From contig JAGPFR010000015.1 of assembly GCA_018056425.1 (NCBI GenBank), positions 1-53,868 of the forward strand: DNA of 53,868 bases, written 5' to 3'. Position 1 is the first letter of the stretch. Every line of letters begins with the position of its first letter. The stretch comes from Lachnospiraceae bacterium (lineage in GTDB: Bacteria; Bacillota; Clostridia; Lachnospirales; Lachnospiraceae). The position numbers and the translations under genes are program-made. The notes beneath the pieces were generated by a model. That model made no database searches. It saw only the letters and a program-made list of their open reading frames with translations, and was not told the DNA's origin. Below are positions 8,135 through 15,251 of the stretch, piece by piece.

Positions 8135-9493
8135 ATGAGTTTTAAGATGGAACCCACTCCCGAAATATCGGCACTTGCAGATGTTTGCAGGGAAAATTCA
8201 GGTATTGCTCCGGAGCTGTTTACCAAATACGATGTCAAAAAAGGACTTCGTGACGTTAACGGAAACGGTGTAAGAGCGGGCCTTACCAGAATATCAACCA
8301 TTGTTGCCAAGGAAGAGATAAACGGTGAGAGCGTACCCTGTGCCGGACGTTTATATTTCCGCGGGATAGATGTAAGGGATCTTACCGCAGGTTTCTATAA
8401 CGAAGGAAGATTCGGATTTGAAGAGACGGCATATCTTATTTTGTTCGGTAAACTTCCGACTCATGAACAGCTCGATCATTTCAGAGATGTTCTTGCGGAT
8501 TCAAGATCGCTCCCCAAGAATTTTGTACGTGATGTCATTATGAAAGCACCCAGCAAGGATATGATGAATACTCTTGCAAGAAGTGTTCTCACTCTTTATG
8601 CATATGACAAGAATGCTGACGATACTTCGATAGATAATGTAATGCGTCAGTGTCTTATGCTTATCTCTGTTTTTCCAATGTTATCCGTTTACGGTTATCA
8701 TGCGTACAATCATTACTACAAGGATAAGAGCTTTTACATTCACAGACCCGATCCTTCGCTTTCGACTGCGGAAAACATTCTGAGAATGTTAAGACCGGAC
8801 ATGGAATACACCAAACTTGAAGCACAGGTTCTTGATATCGCACTTGTACTTCATATGGATCACGGCGGAGGAAATAACTCGACATTTACGACTCATGTTA
8901 TTTCTTCATCCGGTACCGATACTTATTCGGTTGTGGCTGCCGCACTCGGTTCATTAAAAGGTCCCAAGCACGGCGGTGCAAATATTAAAGTCGTTAAGAT
9001 GTTCCATGACATCAGAAAAAATGTCAAAGATCACAAAGATGAAAAAGAAGTAAAGGAATATCTCAAGAAGATACTTCACAAAGAAGCATTTGATAAAGCG
9101 GGACTCATATACGGATTCGGTCATGCCATCTATTCCGTATCCGATCCCAGAGCACTTATCTTTAAACAGTTTGTAGAGAAACTTGCGGATTCAAAACACA
9201 GAAGAGCAGAGTATGATCTGTATTCGATGATCGAAAAACTTGCTCCCGAAGTGATCGCAGAAGAGAGAAAGATTTACAAAGGCGTAAGTGCGAATGTAGA
9301 TTTTTATTCCGGATTTGTTTACAGCATGTTGGAACTTCCGCTCGAATTATATACTCCGATGTTTGCAATCGCGAGAATTGTCGGATGGAGTGCGCACCGA
9401 ATGGAAGAGCTTATAAATGTAGATAAGATCATTCGTCCCGCATACATCGGAATCCAGGAAAATACAGACTACAAGCCTATTTCAGACAGGTGA
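8135..9493 (+). CDS. gltA: Citrate synthase
   Basis: The 452-residue protein matches citrate synthase throughout. Catalytic regions are visible: 'HMDHGGGNNSTFTTHVISS' (first His region), 'GPKHGGAN' (second), 'GFGHAIYSVSDPRA' (third His and Arg) and 'NVDFYSGFVYSML' (catalytic Asp). It condenses oxaloacetate and acetyl-CoA to citrate in the cytoplasm. In an anaerobe with an incomplete TCA cycle it would feed glutamate synthesis. I start at ATG 8135, five bases after AGGAGG; the GTG at 8129 lies inside the ribosome site. The N-terminal extension (about 60 residues before the conserved core) is typical of the clostridial form. No aconitase or isocitrate dehydrogenase gene is adjacent. Confidence 0.94.
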   Translation: MSFKMEPTPEISALADVCRENSGIAPELFTKYDVKKGLRDVNGNGVRAGLTRISTIVAKEEINGESVPCAGRLYFRGIDVRDLTAGFYNEGRFGFEETAYLILFGKLPTHEQLDHFRDVLADSRSLPKNFVRDVIMKAPSKDMMNTLARSVLTLYAYDKNADDTSIDNVMRQCLMLISVFPMLSVYGYHAYNHYYKDKSFYIHRPDPSLSTAENILRMLRPDMEYTKLEAQVLDIALVLHMDHGGGNNSTFTTHVISSSGTDTYSVVAAALGSLKGPKHGGANIKVVKMFHDIRKNVKDHKDEKEVKEYLKKILHKEAFDKAGLIYGFGHAIYSVSDPRALIFKQFVEKLADSKHRRAEYDLYSMIEKLAPEVIAEERKIYKGVSANVDFYSGFVYSMLELPLELYTPMFAIARIVGWSAHRMEELINVDKIIRPAYIGIQENTDYKPISDR

Positions 9494-9605
9494 TGATTTG
9501 TACTTCAAAAAACTGACACGCGTGCCTTTTTCTTCAAAGCCAGTAAATTCAAACGCTGCAGCGTTTCGACTCCGAAAAAAATTTTACAAAATTATTAAAA
9601 AACCT

Positions 9606-9634
9606 TTGTATTCTATAAAATAATGTAGTATATT
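9606..9634 (+). promoter_or_regulatory. Promoter of the histone H1-like gene
   Basis: TTGTAT (9606-9611), 17-bp spacer, TATATT (9629-9634). A 16-bp palindrome AAACGCTGCAGCGTTT lies upstream at 9551-9566 and may be the weak end of the citrate synthase transcript or a binding site. Confidence 0.6.
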
Positions 9635-9685
9635 TTTTCTAGTAGTTGTTTGTTAAAAAAATTTCCAAAATCGGAGGAGGAAAAA

Positions 9686-10090
9686 ATGGCTACAGCAAAG
9701 AAGGAAACAGTAAAGAAGGCAGCACCTGCTAAGAAGGCAGCTACCGCAAAGAAGGCAGCACCTGCTAAGAAGGCAGCTACCGCAAAGAAGGCAGCACCTG
9801 CTAAGAAGGCAGCTACCGCAAAGAAGGCAACCGTAGCAAAGAAGGCTACCACTGCTAAGAAGGCAGCACCTGCTAAGAAGGCAACCGTAGCAAAGAAGGC
9901 TACCACCGCTAAGAAGGCAGTAGCAAAGAAGGCTACCACCGCTAAGAAGGCAGTAGCAAAGAAGGCTACCACCGCTAAGAAGACCGTAGCAAAGAAGGCT
10001 ACCACCGCTAAGAAGACCGTAGCAAAGAAGGCTACCACCGCTAAGAAGGCAGTAGCTAAGAAAGCACCCGCTAAGAAGGCTGCTAAATAA
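9686..10090 (+). CDS. Histone H1-like Lys/Ala-rich repeat protein
   Basis: From ATG 9686 (GGAGGAGG 7 bases upstream) the gene encodes 134 residues made almost only of Lys, Ala, Thr, Val and Pro. After MATAKKETVKK it is built of 5-6-residue units such as AAPAKK, AATAKK, ATTAKK and AVAKK. There is one acidic residue (Glu7), no aromatic residue and no Cys. The composition copies the C-terminal tail of eukaryotic H1 and the bacterial H1-like proteins (chlamydial Hc2, Bordetella BpH1), which bind and condense DNA. It would act on the nucleoid. It has its own promoter and terminator and codons typical of high expression (AAG, GCT, GCA). Exact DNA repeats make length change by slippage likely. DNA binding is inferred from composition only. 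Confidence 0.8.
   Translation: MATAKKETVKKAAPAKKAATAKKAAPAKKAATAKKAAPAKKAATAKKATVAKKATTAKKAAPAKKATVAKKATTAKKAVAKKATTAKKAVAKKATTAKKTVAKKATTAKKTVAKKATTAKKAVAKKAPAKKAAK
9719..9826 (+). repeat. Three exact 36-bp tandem repeats in the H1-like gene
   Basis: Units at 9719-9754, 9755-9790 and 9791-9826 encode AAPAKKAATAKK three times without a base change. Confidence 0.9.
9917..10048 (+). repeat. Four 33-bp tandem repeats in the H1-like gene
   Basis: Units at 9917, 9950, 9983 and 10016 encode (A/T)VAKKATTAKK; they differ only in the first codon (GCA or ACC). Confidence 0.9.
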
Positions 10091-10114
10091 TCGGTTTTAA
10101 TCTAAGCAAATAAA

Positions 10115-10147
10115 GATCCCGGAGCCAAATGAGCTTCGGGATTTTTT
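10115..10147 (+). terminator. Terminator of the H1-like gene
   Basis: ATCCCGGAGC pairs with GCTTCGGGAT around a 7-nt loop, followed by a T-run. The next promoter begins just after it. Confidence 0.8.
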
Positions 10148-10150
10148 GTT

Positions 10151-10179
10151 TTGTATTTTTTTATAGTGTGCTATATAAT
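10151..10179 (+). promoter_or_regulatory. Promoter of the flagellin-like operon
   Basis: TTGTAT (10151-10156), 17-bp spacer, TATAAT (10174-10179): a sigma-A type site, not the sigma-28 type usual for flagellin. Confidence 0.7.
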
Positions 10180-10222
10180 TCAAATTAAGAAGGTATCGAT
10201 TAATATAGCAAAGGAGGTACGT

Positions 10223-10996
10223 ATGAGTTCTATCGGTGGAGTCAGTCAGGGCAACGGTTATCAACCGCTTTATGGAAAGATTTCCAGCGGCAAAGCACTT
10301 CAGAGCGCCGCAGACGGTGCAGCGGAGCTTGCGATATCCGAAAAAATGAAATCACAGGTCGGCGGTCTCGAGCAGGGATCGAGAAATGTTGAATCCGGTA
10401 TTGATGCAATAAAGATTCAGGACAGCGCACTCGGTGAAGTTACGGATTATCTCCAGAGGATAAAGGAACTTGCGGTAGCAGCTTCGAATTCTTTTACCGT
10501 CAGTGATTCCGACAAGGCTATTTATCAGAAAGAAATCGATCAGCTCAAAGAGGGAATTGCCGGTGTTGCAAATGTTACTACCTATAATGAGAAGAATCTT
10601 CTCGACGGCAGCACGGGTGAACTGAACATCACTACCGACAATAACGGAACATCAACAAAGATCGCGGGTGCTGATTCTACTCTTGAAGCACTGGGAATTA
10701 AAGATTTTGATGTCACCAAGGATTTTGATCTTAAGGACATCGACAAAGCACTTGAGAAAGTCTCATCCATGAGAAGTGATGCGGGTGCAACTCAGAATTC
10801 TCTCGAGCACCTTTACAACATCAACCAGACAAGCGCTTATAATGTAACAGCATCACAGTCAAGACTTGAAGACCTTGATATTGAAAAAGCAGTAGGCAAT
10901 CTCGATAAGCAGAGACTCCTCGACACAATCTCCGTTATGATGCAGAAAAAGCGAGAAGAAGACGAGGAAGACAAGACCAAGAGACTATTTAATTAA
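10223..10996 (+). CDS. Divergent flagellin-like protein with altered terminal (D0) regions
   Basis: From ATG 10223 (AAAGGAGG 6 bases upstream) the gene encodes 257 residues. Residues about 20-90 match the flagellin D1 core (GKISSGKALQSAADGAAELA, ISEKMKSQVGGLEQGSRNVE, LQRIKELAVAAS), and residues about 175-235 match the C-terminal D1 region (ALEKVSSMRSDAGATQNSLE, TASQSRLEDLDIEKAV). The first about 20 residues of normal flagellin D0 are missing, and the last about 30 residues are highly charged (KKREEDEEDKTKRLFN) instead of the usual hydrophobic, Gln-rich D0 helix ending in Leu-Arg. It may therefore not polymerise like a normal filament subunit, and could be a minor subunit, junction protein or decoy. 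It forms an operon with the gene at 11017, 20 bp on. Confidence 0.8.
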   Translation: MSSIGGVSQGNGYQPLYGKISSGKALQSAADGAAELAISEKMKSQVGGLEQGSRNVESGIDAIKIQDSALGEVTDYLQRIKELAVAASNSFTVSDSDKAIYQKEIDQLKEGIAGVANVTTYNEKNLLDGSTGELNITTDNNGTSTKIAGADSTLEALGIKDFDVTKDFDLKDIDKALEKVSSMRSDAGATQNSLEHLYNINQTSAYNVTASQSRLEDLDIEKAVGNLDKQRLLDTISVMMQKKREEDEEDKTKRLFN

Positions 10997-11016
10997 AGCA
11001 GAAAGGAGGACCGGAT

Positions 11017-11832
11017 ATGTCAGATTTAAATATTACCAAAACTATTTTTGTTGATGCAGAGCCTGTAACTCCGGTTAACAAACCGTCCTCCGTTCGTGAG
11101 AATGCATCACCTGCAATAAACACTTCGGATAAAAAAACGGAAACCGCTCCCGCATATGACAATATCGTATCGGTTTCGGATGACGGTGACACTGTTCAGG
11201 CGAGACCTGAAAGCTATGACAGATTATCGGACGGATTTGTTTTCAACAAGACTAAAGAAGCCTCTTCCGATAACGATGATGACAATCTTAAGAACGGTCC
11301 TTTGAATAAAGAACAGGATAATGCCGACAAAGAAGCCGAAATAAAGCTTTCAGATAAAGAAGAGCAGAAAGAAGAGAGAATCAAAGAAGCAATCAAGGAG
11401 GCTCAGGAAAAAGCTTCCGAGGCAAAAGAGATCCTTCAGGACCAGATCAGCAACAAAGAAGCTGATACAAGAGCTGCTGACAGAAAAGCTCAGACGGATA
11501 TCAATTATTCTTCAATGTCTGATTCGGAACTTGAGAGAATGTATCTGACCGGACAGATTTCCAGTTATGCATATAATCAGGAGATCGATTCCCGCAAAGA
11601 TAAGATTGAAAATACGAAAGAAGATAATCAAGAGCTTACCGAAACCAGCGTTGCCGCGCAGGCAGGTCTTGAAGCAAATGAAACTCTTAATCGTAATGTG
11701 ATCAGTGAGGAATTCGGAGCCGGATATGAAACCAAAGAAGAGCAACAGGCAGTTCAGGATGCTCTTTACGGAAAAGCGATGGAAGATAAAAATGCTTCCA
11801 ACGCCGCATTCGAAGTAAATCTTACTAAATGA
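11017..11832 (+). CDS. Highly charged coiled-coil protein, partner of the flagellin-like gene
   Basis: The 271-residue protein has no membrane segment, no Cys and no Trp. It begins with a low-complexity Pro/Ser/Thr region (1-90), continues with a long Glu/Lys coiled coil (about 95-160, 'EEQKEERIKEAIKEAQEKASEA'-like pattern), then a conserved-looking helix 'MSDSELERMYLTGQIS' and an acidic C-terminus. I recognise no family. AAAGGAGG lies 9 bases from ATG and the gene starts 20 bp after the flagellin-like gene and ends at its terminator, so the two are co-expressed. A chaperone, cap or secretion partner of the flagellin-like protein is possible but unsupported beyond context. Confidence 0.7.
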   Translation: MSDLNITKTIFVDAEPVTPVNKPSSVRENASPAINTSDKKTETAPAYDNIVSVSDDGDTVQARPESYDRLSDGFVFNKTKEASSDNDDDNLKNGPLNKEQDNADKEAEIKLSDKEEQKEERIKEAIKEAQEKASEAKEILQDQISNKEADTRAADRKAQTDINYSSMSDSELERMYLTGQISSYAYNQEIDSRKDKIENTKEDNQELTETSVAAQAGLEANETLNRNVISEEFGAGYETKEEQQAVQDALYGKAMEDKNASNAAFEVNLTK

Positions 11833-11845
11833 CATATTGTAATTT

Positions 11846-11878
11846 AAAAGGACGGTGAGGTCACCGTCCTTTTTTATT
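11846..11878. terminator. Bidirectional terminator overlapping the GT2 stop codon
   Basis: AAAAGGACGGTGA and its complement (11846-11858, 11861-11873) with T-run on the plus strand and A-run on the other; the minus-strand GT2 gene ends inside it. Confidence 0.85.
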
Positions 11879-12626
11879 TCCATTTTTTGAAATACCTGAT
11901 CATCGATGAGACATGCAGTCTGAATAATCTGATACTCTTATGAGATCCTTGTCCCCATAGATGTATAACGGATGCATCGGGGCAGTAATAAAGCGTTGAA
12001 ACGGAATTAACCCTTCTGCACAGATCCGCATCTTCCATGTACAGGAAAAATCTTTCATCAAATCCGTGCAGCTTCCTGAACAGATCTGTTCTGATAACAA
12101 GAAAACTTCCCTGAACAAAAGGAACCTTAAAAGGTCTGCTGTAATCCATGTCCTGCATGGTATGATGTGCTTTACGCTTTTTGAACATACCTTTCAGGAA
12201 CATTCTGATAAACATATCAAAAGGAGTCGGATCAAGTCTGTATGCTTTGATCAGATCACCGTTTTCGTCAAGTATCCTCGGAGCGACCATGCCCGCATCA
12301 TTATTATCCAGATAGGATATAAGAGGAGAGAAGGCATCTTCCCTGAGAATTATATCGGGATTTACTATGGCGTGATATCTGGAATCGATAATATCCAGAA
12401 CCCTGTTGTGACCCGCACCGAATCCCAGGTTTTTATCCTGCTTCATATATACGCAGTCATCAAATTTTGCAAGAGAGGATGACAGATTATTGGGCTTGTC
12501 ACTGTTGTCGATTATATAGATCGTCTTTGCAATTAAAGAAGGGGTGTGCTCTTCGATCGATGAGACCGCAGTCAGCACATCCTCTTCATCATTGAATGCT
12601 ACGATTGAGATGCTTAAATCCTTCAT
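11874..12626 (-). CDS. Glycosyltransferase family 2 (rhamnosyltransferase-like)
   Basis: The 250-residue protein has a GT-A fold of the WbbL/rhamnosyltransferase type: 'ISIVAFNDEEDVLTAVSSI' at the N-terminus, 'NLGFGAGHN' (nucleotide-sugar loop), 'IVNPDI' (DXD-like metal site), 'VQGSFLVIRTDLF' and 'FDERFFLYMEDADLCRR' (acceptor and catalytic region with ED). It has no membrane helix and would act at the inner membrane face, adding a sugar to a lipid-linked intermediate. It lies 2 bp after the polyprenyl glycosylphosphotransferase gene, so the two start or extend an exopolysaccharide or O-antigen-like unit. The rest of a polysaccharide locus is not in this window. Sugar and linkage cannot be read from sequence. 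Confidence 0.88.
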   Translation of the reverse strand: MKDLSISIVAFNDEEDVLTAVSSIEEHTPSLIAKTIYIIDNSDKPNNLSSSLAKFDDCVYMKQDKNLGFGAGHNRVLDIIDSRYHAIVNPDIILREDAFSPLISYLDNNDAGMVAPRILDENGDLIKAYRLDPTPFDMFIRMFLKGMFKKRKAHHTMQDMDYSRPFKVPFVQGSFLVIRTDLFRKLHGFDERFFLYMEDADLCRRVNSVSTLYYCPDASVIHLWGQGSHKSIRLFRLHVSSMIRYFKKWK

Positions 12627-12628
12627 GC

Positions 12629-14041
12629 TTATGAAGCACCCTGGCCTTTGATAACTACCATGATGGTTTTAAACAGGATCCTCAGGTCCATACTGAGATT
12701 CCAGTTTGATATATACTGGGTATCCAGCGCGACGACTTCTTCAAAATTGGTTATATCGCTTCTGCCGCTTACCTGCCACATTCCGGTAATCCCGGGCTTG
12801 ATACCGAGTCTTGCTCTGTGATGAGCTTGGTAAAGCTCGAATTCATCTTCCGTCGGAGGCCTTGTTCCGACCAAACTCATCTCACCTTTTAATACATTCC
12901 AAAACTGTGGAAGCTCGTCAATGGAATATTTCCTCATAAAACGTCCGATGGGCGTTACTCTGGGATCGTTATCGAGCTTGAACATATTTCCGTCAATCTT
13001 GTTTTGATCCATCAGTTCCTTCTTGCGTTCTTCGGCATCATTATACATAGAACGGAATTTGTACAGATTAAAACGTCTGCCGTTCCTTCCGACTCTGGGT
13101 TGCTTAAAGAATACCGGTCCCGGAGACTGGATCTTGATTATGGGAGCGAAGATGACAAATGCGATCAGCATGAAAAACAGGCCGACTACGGATCCGACAA
13201 TGTCCATAACTCTTTTGATGAACATCTGTCTGGGCGTTGCCATGTTGATGCTGGTTGTCAGAACAGTATATCCGGCATAGGTTTCGATAACCTTGTTTTC
13301 CGAGATGCCGGAACTTCTCATAAGCTTGAAATGAACGGTAACACCCATTTCAAGAAGTTCTCTTGCAAGCTGTTCGTTATCGGTAAGATTGTTTCCGTTT
13401 ATGAAAACCTCATCAACGACATTGGTACGGATATAATCCAGGAAATCATCCGCATTTGCAACGACAGGAACCTCTCTGATGACATCGCCCTTGCGGTTCT
13501 TATCCATGATAACGATGCCCTTTATCACATAGGTTCTGTAAGGATCGTGCTCGAAATTGATGATGCATCTTTCGACGGCTTCATCATTTGTGAGCAGGAT
13601 CATGATCGTATTCTTCTTCTGACCCTGAATAGCCTTTCTGACAGTGGATTTCCAAACAATCCTGGTAATATAGCAGATGGGGATAGCAAGTATCCAGGTA
13701 AGACCGATTACAGTACGGGAATATGCTTCCCACAATTTGTTGGCTGAGATATAAAGGACAATGGAAAGTGCGACGAAAGAGCAGCTTTTAAGGGCGTTTT
13801 TTAATTCCTCAACCCTGTCTCTTCTTAATATATTCTTATAGGGTTCGGAAAAAAAGATAACGCAAATCTGCAGAAGTATCATTATGATTGCCAGACCCTT
13901 ATAGCTTCCGACGAAATAAGGCAAATCGATACTTCTGAATTTGATTATGTATGCAAGGCAGTATGCAATCTGGATACAGAGGATATCCAGAATCGTGAAA
14001 TCCAGATGCTTAAGCCAACTTCTTTTTTGCTTCTTGTACAT
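12629..14041 (-). CDS. Exopolysaccharide polyprenyl glycosylphosphotransferase (WcaJ/CpsE type)
   Basis: I start at ATG 14041 (GGAG 8 bases upstream; 470 residues). Four N-terminal membrane helices (about 12-125) precede a soluble Rossmann-like middle domain (about 135-265), a fifth hydrophobic segment (about 275-305), and the catalytic bacterial sugar transferase domain: 'KRVMDIVGSVVGL', 'SPGPVFFKQPRVGRNGRRF', 'KFRSMYNDAEE', 'YSIDELPQFWNVLKGEMSLVG' and 'RPPTEDE'. It transfers a sugar-1-phosphate from a nucleotide sugar to undecaprenyl phosphate, the first step of repeat-unit synthesis. All signature residues are present, so it is probably active. The GT2 gene follows 2 bp on. The middle domain was once thought to be a CoA-binding fold. 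Confidence 0.93.
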   Translation of the reverse strand: MYKKQKRSWLKHLDFTILDILCIQIAYCLAYIIKFRSIDLPYFVGSYKGLAIIMILLQICVIFFSEPYKNILRRDRVEELKNALKSCSFVALSIVLYISANKLWEAYSRTVIGLTWILAIPICYITRIVWKSTVRKAIQGQKKNTIMILLTNDEAVERCIINFEHDPYRTYVIKGIVIMDKNRKGDVIREVPVVANADDFLDYIRTNVVDEVFINGNNLTDNEQLARELLEMGVTVHFKLMRSSGISENKVIETYAGYTVLTTSINMATPRQMFIKRVMDIVGSVVGLFFMLIAFVIFAPIIKIQSPGPVFFKQPRVGRNGRRFNLYKFRSMYNDAEERKKELMDQNKIDGNMFKLDNDPRVTPIGRFMRKYSIDELPQFWNVLKGEMSLVGTRPPTEDEFELYQAHHRARLGIKPGITGMWQVSGRSDITNFEEVVALDTQYISNWNLSMDLRILFKTIMVVIKGQGAS

Positions 14042-14302
14042 AAACAAAACTCCAAATTATGTACTGTATTCCCTCTGATTATACTATTTTTATCAGACAA
14101 TTCCTATTTAATTGTTTATTAAATATGGCTCAGATTTTGCCCTCATGATTAGAATCTGATAATATATAGCCACTATTATAAAGCAGAAATGTGAAAATGT
14201 AACTGTTTTCATAATAACAAAAAACAAGGAGGTTAATAGCATATCAAATTTTGCCGTAATCTTGGTAAATATTGCCAAAATTAACAGAATACGGAGCGTT
14301 TC

Positions 14303-14331
14303 TTGTAACAGATATACTAGTATGCTAAAAT
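14303..14331 (+). promoter_or_regulatory. Promoter with extended -10 just upstream of mscS
   Basis: TTGTAA (14303-14308), 17-bp spacer, TAAAAT (14326-14331) preceded by TGC. Predicted start falls at 14337-14339, the ATG of the next gene. The rest of 14042-14302 shows no gene; it holds the promoter of the polysaccharide operon. Confidence 0.6.
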
Positions 14332-14338
14332 AAAAACC

Positions 14339-15097
14339 ATGAATGATACCATCAAAGTAATAATAATTATTGTGGTAGGGCTTACATTGTGGCTTGTTCT
14401 GCGACTCATATCCGGGAAACAGAAGAAGGTACATGTACGTTTCATTTGTGCACTTCTTAAGGCACTGAACATAGTAGGATGTCTGATTGCCATCCTTAAT
14501 ATATATTACGATATAAATAAGGCTATCACCGCTGTTCTGACAGGAGGAGGACTTATCCTTGCAATCCTTTCATTTGCGGCACAAAAAGCTCTCAATAATA
14601 TTATTTCCGGGATATCCATTTCTTTTTCCCGCCCTTTCAACCTCGGGGATAAGATCAAGGTGCTCAGCGGAAGTACGATAATTGCCGAGGGAACGGTAAG
14701 CGATATTACACTCCGCCATACCGTGATAATGACCTATGACGGTCAGGAGTGCATCATCCCTAACGGAACCATGAATGAAAGCATGCTTATCAATGTAAGT
14801 TCCAGGGATAAGGTCGGTAACTTCCTTGAGATTACCGTAGGATATGATGACGATCTCGATCTTGCCATCGAAATAGTTGAGAAAACCGTCAGATCCACTC
14901 CCAAGGTTCTGGATTGCACCAAACCTCTTGTCTGCAGATTCGATGCTGACGGCCCGGTTATCAAAACTACTGTATGGACCGCAAATGTAGCAGAGAATTT
15001 TGTAGCGTGCGGACATATCAGAAAGCAGCTTGTAGCCGAATTTAAGGCTAACGGAATCACAATTCCTTATCAGACCGTAACGATAAGCAAAGACTGA
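14339..15097 (+). CDS. MscS-family mechanosensitive ion channel
   Basis: The 252-residue protein has three membrane helices (about 5-22, 35-55, 63-85); the third is the pore helix with Gly/Ala packing ('AQKALNNIISGISISF'). The beta domain follows ('RPFNLGDKIKV' and 'EGTVSDITLRHTVIMTYDGQECIIPNGTM'), then the cytoplasmic alpha/beta vestibule to the end. It releases ions and small solutes during hypo-osmotic shock. No ribosome site precedes the ATG, and the predicted transcription start is at or 1-2 bases before it, so the mRNA may be leaderless. A later start would cut helix one. Monocistronic, slightly shorter than E. coli MscS. Confidence 0.92.
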   Translation: MNDTIKVIIIIVVGLTLWLVLRLISGKQKKVHVRFICALLKALNIVGCLIAILNIYYDINKAITAVLTGGGLILAILSFAAQKALNNIISGISISFSRPFNLGDKIKVLSGSTIIAEGTVSDITLRHTVIMTYDGQECIIPNGTMNESMLINVSSRDKVGNFLEITVGYDDDLDLAIEIVEKTVRSTPKVLDCTKPLVCRFDADGPVIKTTVWTANVAENFVACGHIRKQLVAEFKANGITIPYQTVTISKD

Positions 15098-15119
15098 TAT
15101 TTACAGGGTTTCTGTTTGC

Positions 15120-15182
15120 GTTGACAAAGGGTCAACAAATTTTTGGAGAATATTGTATTCGAAAGTGCAGCTATTTGCTGCA
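15120..15182 (+). promoter_or_regulatory. Three dyads upstream of uxuA (operator region)
   Basis: GTTGAC-N5-GTCAAC (15120-15136), GAATA-TTG-TATTC (15148-15160) and TGCAGC-N5-GCTGCA (15166-15182) lie in the 154-bp gap before uxuA. The first is the size expected for a GntR- or LacI-type uronate repressor. A convincing -35/-10 pair was not found. Confidence 0.4.
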
Positions 15183-15251
15183 ATTATCGGATTGAATAAA
15201 ACGGACATATAAATGAAATGACTATAGGTCAATTTAAGGAGACATAATATC

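Noticed and set aside
9613-10038. Minus-strand frame of 141 codons opposite the H1-like gene
   Set aside because: It is the mirror of the Lys/Ala repeats (reads as Ala/Phe/Val), with no ribosome site or homology; the plus-strand gene has a promoter, ribosome site and terminator.
14108-14434. Minus-strand frame of 108 codons between the polysaccharide genes and mscS
   Set aside because: It overlaps the start of mscS and the promoter, with no ribosome site; Phe/Ile-rich random reading of AT-rich DNA.
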